Made by a program: the position numbers and the translations under genes. This document shows, in pieces, positions 1 to 6,820 of a stretch of 10,778 nucleotides of DNA. The DNA lies in NCBI GenBank assembly GCA_002496485.1, contig DAJW01000086.1, forward strand, positions 1 through 10,778, in the 5' to 3' direction. Source of the DNA: Euryarchaeota archaeon UBA36. GTDB lineage: Archaea > Thermoplasmatota > Poseidoniia > Poseidoniales > Thalassarchaeaceae. Numbering within the stretch: position 1 is the stretch's first letter; every line of letters starts with the position of its first letter. Under the pieces are notes generated by a model. The model worked only from the letters and a program-made list of their open reading frames with translations. It did no database searches and was not told the origin of the DNA.

Positions 1-62
1 CCCTCGATGTCCCCGTCAGCGAGGACCTGCCTCATGTCGAGGGCATAACCGGGGATGAGTGA
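1..62 (+). CDS. C-terminal tail of a GC-rich CDS, 5' part outside the window
   Basis: Reading from base 3 gives an open frame of 19 codons ending in TGA at 60-62. The peptide ends HVEGITGDE and is acidic. Fourteen of 19 third positions are G or C, matching the minus-strand CDS at the right edge and unlike the AT-rich genes between. That bias is the main reason to call it coding, since 19 open codons alone are weak evidence and the other two plus-strand frames are also briefly open. The product cannot be identified from so short a tail. A tRNA-like 3' half starts only about 8 bases after the stop, which is unusually tight. Confidence 0.45.
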   Translation, partial: LDVPVSEDLPHVEGITGDE

Positions 63-69
63 CTCCAGG

Positions 70-110
70 ATTGGGACCAATAGACCCTGGTTCAAATCCA
101 GGCAGGCTCA
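70..110 (+). tRNA. tRNA-Pro(UGG)-like 3' half, no 5' half visible
   Basis: Reading back from the 3' end: discriminator A at 110; acceptor strand CAGGCTC (103-109); T-arm CCTGG-TTCAAAT-CCAGG (86-102), with a perfect 5-bp stem and canonical loop; 4-nt variable loop AGAC (82-85); anticodon-stem 3' strand CCAAT (77-81); and an anticodon-loop-like ATTGGGA (70-76) with U33, anticodon UGG and G37, as in archaeal tRNA-Pro. The expected 5' partners, a GAGCCTG-type acceptor strand, a D-arm and ATTGG, are absent upstream; bases 65-69 (CCAGG) pair with only the two innermost stem positions. It is therefore a fragment such as an attachment-site remnant, or the 3' exon of an intron-containing or split tRNA. 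The T-rich run just after 112 could terminate transcription. Confidence 0.5.
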
Positions 111-177
111 CTACTTTTCTGCCACAATATTGATAACTTGACGGAAACTATTCAAGGATTGCACTATTAGTAAACTT

Positions 178-300
178 ATGCTCATGCGTGGATCACTATG
201 GGTTTGGATGGAAATGTGCTTTTCATTGGCCGTAATCATCTTAATGTTCTTTTACATACTCAAGCAATTTTTGTTCAAAGAGGAAGAAGAATATTCATAA
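178..300 (+). CDS. 40-residue single-helix membrane micro-protein
   Basis: An ATG at 178 opens a 40-codon frame ending in TAA at 298-300. The product has a short N-terminus with two Trp, one strongly hydrophobic helix (about residues 14-32, including SLAVIILMFFYIL), a K-Q-F-L-F-K boundary and an acidic EEEEYS tail. This looks like a genuine single-pass small protein with the tail cytoplasmic under the positive-inside rule. A second ATG at 184 would give 38 residues. It lies 22 bp upstream of the ABM-like gene on the same strand, so the two could be co-transcribed. No clear TATA box was seen at the expected distance. There is no recognised family, and chance occurrence cannot be excluded at this length. 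Confidence 0.45.
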   Translation: MLMRGSLWVWMEMCFSLAVIILMFFYILKQFLFKEEEEYS

Positions 301-322
301 CTCTTATTCCCATGGAACGAGT

Positions 323-613
323 ATGTATTACAGGATAACACATGCAACAATCCAATCAGAGATGTATGACCAAGCAATGGCGACAATGGAATCAATAAGA
401 GATAGTTTTAGCGAAATAAATGGTTTACTCAATAGTAGATTAATTCGAATAAGTGAAACTGAGTTGGTGGGTATAGCAGCTTATGAAAGTAAAGAACTGT
501 TAGAAGCATCCCAAACCCAGTATGATGAATTAATGAGTAACATGATGCCATATTTGGCTGGACCGCCGACCGTCTCTCACGGAAATCAAGTACTTACTTA
601 TGATTCTGAATAA
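323..613 (+). CDS. Small dimeric alpha+beta barrel (ABM-like) protein
   Basis: The 96-residue product has the beta-alpha-beta-beta-alpha-beta order of antibiotic biosynthesis monooxygenase (ABM)/dimeric alpha-beta barrel proteins. These are a first strand (YYRITHATI), a helix with MATMESIRDSFSEI, the middle strands LNSRLIRIS and ELVGIAAYES, a second helix (ELLEASQTQYDELMSNMMPYL) and a last strand near residues 86-93. Family members are usually 90-110 residues long and dimeric, acting as cofactor-poor oxygenases, haem-degrading enzymes or stress proteins. No catalytic residue can be assigned, so the reaction is unknown. The protein is presumably soluble, with no signal peptide or membrane segment. 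The ATG at 323 follows a purine-rich GGAACGAG. Confidence 0.6.
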   Translation: MYYRITHATIQSEMYDQAMATMESIRDSFSEINGLLNSRLIRISETELVGIAAYESKELLEASQTQYDELMSNMMPYLAGPPTVSHGNQVLTYDSE

Positions 614-680
614 GAATAAGTAATTCACATCAATAGGTCTATCATCATCGTCATTCACCGATATATATCTCAGTTTAAAC

Positions 681-712
681 TATAATTTTATATCAAAAAG
701 CCTAGTATAAAT
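681..712 (+). promoter_or_regulatory. AT-rich TATA-like region upstream of the 726 gene
   Basis: Two TATA-like stretches, TATAATTTTATAT (681-693) and TATAAAT (706-712), precede the TTG at 726. The first would place a start site about 15 bp before the TTG. The second is slightly too close for leaderless transcription. Which one works, if either, cannot be decided by reading. Confidence 0.3.
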
Positions 713-725
713 TTCAGGTATTATA

Positions 726-1628
726 TTGAAACTACCCCTTTTCATTCGAATTCTAATATCTATATCAACTCCGATTTTATTTTATTCATTTACAGCCACA
801 GCCCAAATTATACCTGATGTTTCAGTTGACTGTGAGGATAATGATTATTCAATTGATGTATCTCCTATTCAAAGCTCTAGAAGTACTACAATATACTGTT
901 TCGTAGAAAATCCTTCTAATTTCCAACAGGAAGTAGATTTATTCTATCAGAGCTCTAACTTATCAATCTCAGGACCTTCTAGCGTGGTTATTGATTCAGG
1001 TCAGAGTAAAATGATTGTTTTTTCTGCTAGGGCCCAAATTCTTCAACAATCGGGAGACTATACGGGAACTCTTACTGCTACAGTGAGAAATGCTAATGGA
1101 ATTCCTATCAGTGCGGCTTCCCAAAGCGATTCAGATGATTTTACAGTAATCATAGAACCAACTACAAGTTGTGAAATTTATAAAACTCCAGAATCAATTG
1201 AAATCTCAAATGATAATTCTATCGAATTTGATTCTGAAATATCATGTAATAGTAATTTACTAATCTCAAAAAATTTTCAATTTGTATTAATCGAGTATGG
1301 AATCGAAACCTTAAATCCCGATCCAGTTTATTGGCCGAAAGATTTCACTGATACCAGTCCACCCTGCGATTTAGAAATCGGTTTAGGCTATTCTTCTCAC
1401 AATTGTACATTCAGTGCAGTTACTGATAGACAGCTATACTCTTCTCTCAATTCTTGTATATCTATTTATCAATCAGGAGAAAATTATCCCACATACTGTG
1501 ACTCTAATTCTATAACCATTAATACAGATATTTTAACTATTCTAAATTCATTAAAATTCACAATTTTAATTTTGCTAACCATTACATCCATACCAGTAAT
1601 TATTTACAGATTTTCAAAAAATAATTAA
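726..1628 (+). CDS. Secreted, C-terminally membrane-anchored beta-rich surface protein
   Basis: The 300-residue protein has a Sec signal peptide: KLPLFIR, a hydrophobic core, then ATAQ with likely cleavage near residue 27. An extracellular region follows, and one hydrophobic helix at about residues 270-292 is followed by a basic tail (YRFSKNN), so it is anchored outside the cell by its C-terminus. Residues 30-145 read as an immunoglobulin-like/NEW3-like beta-sandwich (FVENPSNFQQEVDLFY, then IDSGQSKMIVFSARA). Several Cys pairs (36 and 58; later CEI, SCNS, PPCD, HNCT) could form disulfides. The start is TTG at 726; the frame is closed by TAA at 708-710 and no ATG lies between. The codons are very AT-rich. 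The gene is convergent with the hydrolase gene, with a 30-bp gap. Binding partner unknown. Confidence 0.7.
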   Translation: MKLPLFIRILISISTPILFYSFTATAQIIPDVSVDCEDNDYSIDVSPIQSSRSTTIYCFVENPSNFQQEVDLFYQSSNLSISGPSSVVIDSGQSKMIVFSARAQILQQSGDYTGTLTATVRNANGIPISAASQSDSDDFTVIIEPTTSCEIYKTPESIEISNDNSIEFDSEISCNSNLLISKNFQFVLIEYGIETLNPDPVYWPKDFTDTSPPCDLEIGLGYSSHNCTFSAVTDRQLYSSLNSCISIYQSGENYPTYCDSNSITINTDILTILNSLKFTILILLTITSIPVIIYRFSKNN

Positions 1629-1658
1629 TTCAACTAATACTTAATTTACAGTACTAAT

Positions 1659-3467
1659 TTAATCTCTCTGATGTGTAATCAGGACGTTTGATCCATTCCT
1701 TTCTATAATGGGTAAAGACATAATACTTTCATCAATAATGTGAACATGTACTGGGCAGGCTGAACCACAAGCTGGAGCTAGGTAGTCCTTACCCGTAGTT
1801 GTCATAACTAGCTTAATTCCAGTCCCTTCTTCTAAGAAATGATCAATTCCCTGAAATTCCATCATCATGGTGACAGTTTCACCGGGTACGACACCAGTTG
1901 GGTTGTTACCTCCTTGATGATAGCGGATATCCATTGTTGCATGCCCTATCCTAGTCCCAGTCGAAGAGTCTTGCATCTCAACGAAAACCTGCCCTCCATC
2001 AAATACCGCGGAAGCTAGCAGATGTAACCTTACAAGGCCAGAAATATGTATGTCAATATCTAATGGTGGGCACTCGACAATAACTTCCGAAACACCACCT
2101 ATGACTGGAGCTCCACCAACCCAGTTGTTACCCATGTTAGTGCAGTCCCCCATAGAGATGTCAAGCCATTCAATATCTTTAGGCGGCCAAGTCTCCTCTA
2201 TTCTCCATTCTCCATCAGATCTTTGTATTTGAGCAGTCATTCCAGGTTTGGGCCCCTTGTCTTTCAGATAGTACTCAAACCATTCGAATAGATCTTGTGC
2301 CCAGTCCCATCGAGTCATATTTCCTCTAGCCTCAAGGCCATTACCGCTACTAATACTGTCGTGACTAGAAACTTGGTCAGGATAATGATGCCCCCATTGG
2401 CCTAGCATACCTCTGACTTCGAAACCCGCATCAATATAATCCTGATACCAGTTGAATCCTTCTGGACCTCCAAAAACCTGGTGAGGATCTACATTCCAGT
2501 CTTGCATTCCCTGAACCCAGTAAATTGAGCCATTCCAATTTTCAAATGCCTTATTGATATGACTCCTATCCTCGTAATAATTCTGCATGTAAGGATCCAA
2601 CTCTCCTCCGATGTAAGTAACAGGCCCCGCAAATAATCCCTCTGCTATATCCGGACAAACATTATCTAGATCATCTTCATTGTAGTCTACTGTACTAGAG
2701 AAATAGTTCATATGCATAATCTGACTTCTGGCTTCAGCGCTGCCGTTCTTGTACAGTAGCGGATGTAGTGCTGTAGTTCCAGATACAGGAACGATAGTTT
2801 TCAGAGATTCACTTCCCATTGCTGCAGCTTCCCATTGCGTTGCACCTTCGTATGATTTTCCATATAATCCCACCTTTCCATTACTCCAATTCTGTGAGCC
2901 TAACCATTCTACTGCGCTGTGAATTCCCAAACCCTCGCCGAGGCCCCGGTAGTCAAAGCAGCCAGTCGAGAGCTCGGTCCCAAATACACTCACCTGTGCA
3001 AAGGCGTAACCGTGAGGAACGAAGTTCTGGTAGATGAACTCCCCACGCCCGGAACTCACAATGTTAGTTGGAGTAGACTCATCCCCGGGCTGACCGTAAG
3101 AGAAATAGGGACTTATAACAGCAATTATCGGTACCTTTTCCCCACTCAAGGTATTATTTGGTAGCCAGTAAGAAAGGTGTACAGTAGATATTTCTGGTCC
3201 AACTTCCCATACTTCACTAGTATCCACTTCAATGAATGCTTCTTGTACTCCGAGAGCTGAAAAAGGCCCTGAATCCAGTAAGAATGAGAATGTGTGATTC
3301 GTCTGCCATTCAAGTGTGTGACGTTCCCATATGGATGGATATGTGACATTGCTTAATTCCGAATCAATATTATCATTAATTTTAGATATACATCCAGAAA
3401 TTATTGAAATAAGAAAGAGTGTAGAGAGTAAAAGAGACTTAATTTGACCTCGCCATAGCGTTCCCAT
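1659..3467 (-). CDS. CocE/X-Pro dipeptidyl-peptidase-type serine hydrolase, lipoprotein
   Basis: The 602-residue product starts with a lipoprotein signal peptide: basic residues, the hydrophobic SLLLSTLFLISII, then lipobox S-G-C with Cys26 as anchor. It probably faces the outside of the cell. An alpha/beta hydrolase domain covers about residues 90-400. The nucleophile elbow is GKSYEG with Ser205, the form typical of the CocE/NonD and X-Pro dipeptidyl-peptidase S15 group. Asp323 (GMQDWNVDPHQ) and His360 or His361 (GQWGHHYPD) are the best candidates for the rest of the triad. The C-terminal 170 residues (LDIDIHISGLVRLHLLAS onward) match the jelly-roll X-Pro dipeptidyl-peptidase C-terminal domain. 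Family members cleave X-Pro peptides or acyl esters; the substrate here is unknown, and peptide scavenging would suit a heterotroph. ATG start with a well-placed TATA box. Confidence 0.85.
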   Translation of the reverse strand: MGTLWRGQIKSLLLSTLFLISIISGCISKINDNIDSELSNVTYPSIWERHTLEWQTNHTFSFLLDSGPFSALGVQEAFIEVDTSEVWEVGPEISTVHLSYWLPNNTLSGEKVPIIAVISPYFSYGQPGDESTPTNIVSSGRGEFIYQNFVPHGYAFAQVSVFGTELSTGCFDYRGLGEGLGIHSAVEWLGSQNWSNGKVGLYGKSYEGATQWEAAAMGSESLKTIVPVSGTTALHPLLYKNGSAEARSQIMHMNYFSSTVDYNEDDLDNVCPDIAEGLFAGPVTYIGGELDPYMQNYYEDRSHINKAFENWNGSIYWVQGMQDWNVDPHQVFGGPEGFNWYQDYIDAGFEVRGMLGQWGHHYPDQVSSHDSISSGNGLEARGNMTRWDWAQDLFEWFEYYLKDKGPKPGMTAQIQRSDGEWRIEETWPPKDIEWLDISMGDCTNMGNNWVGGAPVIGGVSEVIVECPPLDIDIHISGLVRLHLLASAVFDGGQVFVEMQDSSTGTRIGHATMDIRYHQGGNNPTGVVPGETVTMMMEFQGIDHFLEEGTGIKLVMTTTGKDYLAPACGSACPVHVHIIDESIMSLPIIERNGSNVLITHQRD

Positions 3468-3486
3468 GTTATTGCAGCTACTACTT

Positions 3487-3494
3487 TATTTATA
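3487..3494 (-). promoter_or_regulatory. TATA box of the CocE-type hydrolase gene
   Basis: The plus strand reads TATTTATA, which is TATAAATA on the coding strand, 20-27 bp upstream of the ATG at 3467. That spacing puts the transcription start at or next to the start codon, as in leaderless archaeal transcripts. Confidence 0.55.
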
Positions 3495-3602
3495 GAAGCT
3501 CAATTTCATTGCTATAAATTTACCATTATTTTTTTATTTTCTCTAAAAAACCTATGTGGTTATGAGTTAGAACTTTAACCAAATTTAATCCGACTTAGAT
3601 AT

Positions 3603-5495
3603 ATGAAAGGGAAAACTTGGGTAATCGATTCTAATGCCTTTATTCACTTCGGTAATCTTGCCAAGGAAGAGTTCAAAGTCGATCTCTCTAAATGCTTACA
3701 GAAGAACGAGAGCTCCCTCAACGTAACTTCCGGAGTACATGGTGAAGTTAGGAATGTTAGATTCAAAGTTTGGGAAGGAAGGCCAAACCTGCTAGAAACA
3801 CTACAAGATATTCTTGTTACATCAGAGGTTTCTGATGCGGAGATAAGGAGTGTAGCATCCACTATAGGTGAGAAAGCAGCACCACAAGATGTCGATTTAT
3901 CACTCATGATACTTGCTGCTCGATTTCACCAAGATGGTAAGAAAGTAACTCTAGTTACAGATGACTTCAAGATGACTACAACTAAGGAAAAGGCTGGTTT
4001 TGGATTTGATACTTGTCCGCCATCTACATTCTTATTCAGGATATCAGAAGATATTGAAGGCAAACCATCAACTAGGATGAAGACCCTATCCAGAAGAGTC
4101 CGATCCGCAGAAATGAGATATGCTATTAGTAGAGCAGCAGAGTATGATGTTCAATCCAAACTTACTTGGCTTGTAGATAGTCTTCTGACTAGCAGGCCCA
4201 GCCTACCCAGTCCGACTAATGAAGCTGAAGAAAAGGATGAGAAAGAGGTGATGGTCAGAACCCTTCAACGAATACTCAGGGGTGAGAAGGTTAAAACATC
4301 TAGAAGGAAAAAACTAGGTAAATTACCAGAAATATGCTACCCAGCATCTGATATTGATAAATCTCTTGAAAAGATATTAGAAATGAAAGAAGTAACTGAC
4401 TTGCCAGGGATATATGCAGATTTAGTAGATATCTCGAGAAGTTGCCAGGAATCCATTGGACTTGGTTTGGCATCTTTGGATGACAGTATAGCAGGAATTG
4501 CACATCGTGCTACTGCAGGACCACTTTCGAGACTCGAGACAGTTCTCGGCATGCTTTCAGGACTTCTGGGTAGACAAGAATTATCCAGATTACATTTATC
4601 TAGATCATTATATTTATCCAGTCTCAGCCTAGATGATGTTGCTGAGTTGAAGACACTTAATCAACTTGGACTACTATCACTTTCTTCAGAATCTAATGAG
4701 AGGGCAGCTGAACTTTTCGATAAGGCCAATGAACTGTCCATAGACAGAGGACATCCAAATCTGACATATCTGATTGCAGCAGCACTTTCCAGATTTCTAT
4801 CCGGAGATGATGAAGTTGCTAATTCTCAACTTCAACAAGCTAGGAAGCAAATAGAGGAGAACAAAGAAGGTTCAATCGAACAACTACTCAAACTCGCTTA
4901 TTCTTTACTAGGAGTAGATCGCCCTTGGTTCGCGTTAGAAATTTTTGATGAAGCACTGGAGTGCGCCGTTGAAGTAGATAGTCCCAAAGCTGATGAAATC
5001 AAGGAAATGCTTCTTCTCGCAAATACAGCTGCGACAGGCGTTGAAGATAGACAACTAATAAAAATTCGAGAATTCTTAGACAAACTCAACAAAGTTTCAT
5101 CTGACATGAAAAAGGATGTTAAATCTAGCCAAGAAGCAATCAGAGAATCAATGGAAGACCAAGAGAATTATGAAATTGAATATTGGGATGATTGGCGAGA
5201 AGCAGACAAACTCCTAGTAGATGACAGCACCCTACGGATAGTTAGATCAGAGATTGATGATGAGGGGCGTGTTCTACTAATAGTACATCATAGCCAATTT
5301 GGCGGCCTAGGAGTTTTCATCCCAGATGATGCCCCCGAAGTTTCTCCGAATCAGAATGTAAAATTATCCGGAACGAGAATCAAAGTTGCAAAGCCACCGG
5401 AAACTCTAGTTGAAAAACAGAATATCAAGGGAATTGTTGCACTTGAAACCCCAGAAGCTTTGTTGGTCAGTTTAGAACAATCAGTATTCGATTAA
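3603..5495 (+). CDS. PIN-domain protein with helical-repeat body and beta-rich C-terminal domain
   Basis: Residues 1-145 match a PIN-type nuclease fold. Asp9 lies in strand 1 (TWVIDSNAFIHF), Glu48 in SGVHGEV, Asp98 in QDVDLSLMILA, and Asp120/Asp121 in VTLVTDDFKM. These are the positions of the acidic residues that bind Mg2+/Mn2+ in VapC, Nob1 and related ribonucleases, so catalysis is plausible. Residues 150-300 are charged and mostly helical. Residues 300-500 form repeated helix pairs (LSRLETVLGMLSGLLGR, NERAAELFDKANELSIDRG and others) that resemble TPR repeats. A coiled stretch follows, then a beta-rich region at about 537-625 with a GxGVFIPDDAPEVSPNQNVKLSG motif. At 630 residues it is far longer than a VapC toxin, and no antitoxin gene lies beside it. 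RNA cleavage guided by protein contacts through the repeats is inferred. Confidence 0.7.
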   Translation: MKGKTWVIDSNAFIHFGNLAKEEFKVDLSKCLQKNESSLNVTSGVHGEVRNVRFKVWEGRPNLLETLQDILVTSEVSDAEIRSVASTIGEKAAPQDVDLSLMILAARFHQDGKKVTLVTDDFKMTTTKEKAGFGFDTCPPSTFLFRISEDIEGKPSTRMKTLSRRVRSAEMRYAISRAAEYDVQSKLTWLVDSLLTSRPSLPSPTNEAEEKDEKEVMVRTLQRILRGEKVKTSRRKKLGKLPEICYPASDIDKSLEKILEMKEVTDLPGIYADLVDISRSCQESIGLGLASLDDSIAGIAHRATAGPLSRLETVLGMLSGLLGRQELSRLHLSRSLYLSSLSLDDVAELKTLNQLGLLSLSSESNERAAELFDKANELSIDRGHPNLTYLIAAALSRFLSGDDEVANSQLQQARKQIEENKEGSIEQLLKLAYSLLGVDRPWFALEIFDEALECAVEVDSPKADEIKEMLLLANTAATGVEDRQLIKIREFLDKLNKVSSDMKKDVKSSQEAIRESMEDQENYEIEYWDDWREADKLLVDDSTLRIVRSEIDDEGRVLLIVHHSQFGGLGVFIPDDAPEVSPNQNVKLSGTRIKVAKPPETLVEKQNIKGIVALETPEALLVSLEQSVFD

Positions 5496-5512
5496 TTCAT
5501 TTATTAGCATTT

Positions 5513-5953
5513 CTAAGCTGGAGAGCCACTAAATGTGACAAAAAATATTAGCCAGAGAAATGGGACAATAAACGAGAGAAAATAGAACGTTACAATGCCT
5601 AATGTTAGTGTCTTATTAGTGAATTGTTGCCAAGTGAGCCTAATTAGATATAATGAATAAATCGGCAGTAGTACAAGAAGGCACATTCCACTGTAAATGA
5701 ATATATCGTATCCAGCGAATGCATCATCAGAAAATGATGTCAGGAATAACAAAAAAATGATAGATGGAACATATCCCAGAGCAATTTTGGGGATTAGAGA
5801 AGGATCATATTTGTATGATTGGCCGTTTTTTCTGTCCTTTTCAAAATTATGAGTTTTCTCATTTGGCAAACTATCTTTGTGACGTAGGCAGTAACCAGAT
5901 GTCCTAAACTCCAGTGCATTACAACCATCGAATGCACACTTCCTATCTCCCAC
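5513..5953 (-). CDS. Three-helix membrane protein with N-terminal CX4C-X10-CX2H module
   Basis: Residues 1-26 hold Cys6, Cys11, Cys22 and His25 (CAFDGC, then GYCLRH), a likely zinc-binding knuckle. This segment is identical in protein and nearly identical in DNA to the N-terminus of the divergent gene at 6171. A polar linker (27-53) and three hydrophobic helices at about 54-73, 84-106 and 116-140 follow. The start is GTG at 5953; the overlapping ATG at 5955 is in another frame. A run of seven A on the coding strand (5972-5978) lies 19-25 bp upstream but is not a canonical TATA box. The stop is 17 bp from that of the convergent PIN gene. Function unknown; the zinc module probably faces the cytoplasm and may bind a protein or nucleic acid partner. 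Confidence 0.7.
   Translation of the reverse strand: MGDRKCAFDGCNALEFRTSGYCLRHKDSLPNEKTHNFEKDRKNGQSYKYDPSLIPKIALGYVPSIIFLLFLTSFSDDAFAGYDIFIYSGMCLLVLLPIYSLYLIRLTWQQFTNKTLTLGIVTFYFLSFIVPFLWLIFFVTFSGSPA
5877..5947 (-). repeat. Left arm of a perfect 71-bp inverted repeat
   Basis: Codons 3-25 plus two bases of the minus-strand gene are identical, base for base, to 6177-6247 on the plus strand. The arms are inverted and separated by 229 bp of shared upstream DNA. Identity fades sharply after the His25 codon, where the bodies diverge, and only the third bases of codon 2 and the start codon differ before it. Confidence 0.9.
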
Positions 5954-6170
5954 ATTAACACTGTCCTCGACTTTTTTTGGAGCTCTATGCTATCGACATT
6001 TCCCCTCTCATGCTTAGGCCCTTAGCAGGCCTTTATCACCCCTCTCTTCAACCCTCTCTCCCATAAATATCTCTCAATCCACAGTAGGTAAACGATTGTA
6101 TGTCAAATTAGTACTCTCTGTTATTATGTGATACGTAAAAATCCAAATAATTAATATTAATCCTAGAAAC
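5954..6170. promoter_or_regulatory. Divergent promoter region between the inverted N-terminal modules
   Basis: This 217-bp spacer serves both zinc-module genes. Its right part is AT-rich (AAATAATTAATATTAAT at about 6145-6161) and supplies a TATA-like element 14-26 bp before the ATG at 6171. The middle (about 6026-6075) is a pyrimidine-rich strand with repeated CCCTCTC units and a short GGCC hairpin near 6016-6032. The left side has a T7 run at 5972-5978. The flanks are the arms of the inverted repeat, so recombination between the arms would flip this whole segment. Confidence 0.4.
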
Positions 6171-6623
6171 ATGGGGGATAGGAAGTGTGCATTCGATGGT
6201 TGTAATGCACTGGAGTTTAGGACATCTGGTTACTGCCTACGTCACAAGGGAGGAATAACAGATGTCAAGAATTTCAACGTAAGTACGTTCCGAGAAAAGA
6301 ACTCAAATCAATCAATTCCTCAGTCTGAGTGGCATTGGACTACGTTGTTTCTAATCTGGTTATTCCCCCCACTTCTCTTAGTCATAATCCCGATAATGCT
6401 TCTAAAGTGGTTGTATTCTGACAAGGAAGGCACAGGTGAAAAGGACACGGGCCAATCAGGCAATTCCGACCACGCCCTTCACACCATATCTGGGACAGAA
6501 AGTTCAGACTCATCGGACGAGCCTTGGTGGGTCGTGGGAGGGGATGTGAGTGAAGAAGAGCCCGAGATTATCAGTCAGATCAAAATTTCCGAAACCCAAG
6601 AACCCAAAACTAATTTAAAATAA
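6171..6623 (+). CDS. Single-helix membrane protein with N-terminal CX4C-X10-CX2H module and acidic tail
   Basis: The first 26 residues equal those of the divergent gene at 5953 and carry the same Cys6, Cys11, Cys22 and His25 cluster. The body is unrelated: a polar stretch (27-56), one hydrophobic helix at about 57-80 (TLFLIWLFPPLLLVIIPIML), then a 70-residue Ser/Asp/Glu-rich disordered tail with a DEPWWVVGGDVSEEEPE segment. The start is ATG at 6171, within an AT-rich leaderless-type context. The stop is TAA at 6621; the same frame then continues for 39 codons as a second hydrophobic helix and an EEVLFR motif, so the ancestral gene may have been longer. Function unknown; the partner may be recruited by the zinc module or the acidic tail. 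Confidence 0.65.
   Translation: MGDRKCAFDGCNALEFRTSGYCLRHKGGITDVKNFNVSTFREKNSNQSIPQSEWHWTTLFLIWLFPPLLLVIIPIMLLKWLYSDKEGTGEKDTGQSGNSDHALHTISGTESSDSSDEPWWVVGGDVSEEEPEIISQIKISETQEPKTNLK
6177..6247 (+). repeat. Right arm of a perfect 71-bp inverted repeat
   Basis: This arm matches 5877-5947 in reverse complement over all 71 bases, including synonymous third positions. That points to recent duplication or gene conversion rather than protein-level selection alone. Confidence 0.9.
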
Positions 6624-6743
6624 TTTATTATTGTACTTTCATTTTTTATATTTCTCGTTTTCCTTTTTTCCCCACTACTTGAGGCAGTCATTGAAGAAGT
6701 TCTTTTTCGCGATTTTAATCCTTTATGCTCCGAATGCCCATGA
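6624..6743 (+). pseudogene. Possible CPBP (CAAX-type) intramembrane protease fragment, in frame after a stop
   Basis: Directly after the TAA at 6621-6623, the same frame stays open for 39 codons to TGA at 6741. It encodes a hydrophobic helix (FIIVLSFFIFLVFLFS) followed by PLLEAVIEEVLFRDF. The EExxxR pattern (Glu codons 6693-6698, Arg codon 6708-6710), placed right after a helix, resembles motif 1 of CPBP/CAAX-type intramembrane metalloproteases. No ATG, GTG or TTG occurs in the stretch, and the later His motifs of the family are missing, so it cannot be an intact gene. It may be a decayed remnant, or an extension reached by readthrough. The T-runs that encode the Phe codons could equally be just a terminator, so chance must be considered. 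Confidence 0.3.
6642..6669 (+). terminator. T-rich tract, probable archaeal terminator of the 6171 gene
   Basis: Two runs of six T (6642-6647 and 6664-6669) with further T-rich sequence between begin about 20 bp after the TAA. Archaeal RNA polymerase stops at such tracts without needing a hairpin. Confidence 0.4.
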
Positions 6744-6820
6744 ACAAATACGGCAGGGCATGGGATGATTTCAGTAATCTGTATAGTTTAGAGTCACATT
6801 AGCTACTATGTATCTGAGTT

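Noticed and set aside
1..43. Inverted repeat CCCTCGA (1-7) and TCGAGGG (37-43)
   Set aside because: It lies inside what looks like coding sequence with strong GC-rich codon bias, so the short pairing is probably incidental.
2819..3164. Two overlapping plus-strand frames inside the CocE-type hydrolase gene
   Set aside because: They are antisense shadows of a gene with clear catalytic motifs and show no protein-like features.
6725..6799. Plus-strand frame of 24 codons starting at the ATG at 6725
   Set aside because: Too short, with no structural pattern or promoter, and it overlaps the hairpin-forming CCCATG/CATGGG sequence at 6737-6764.
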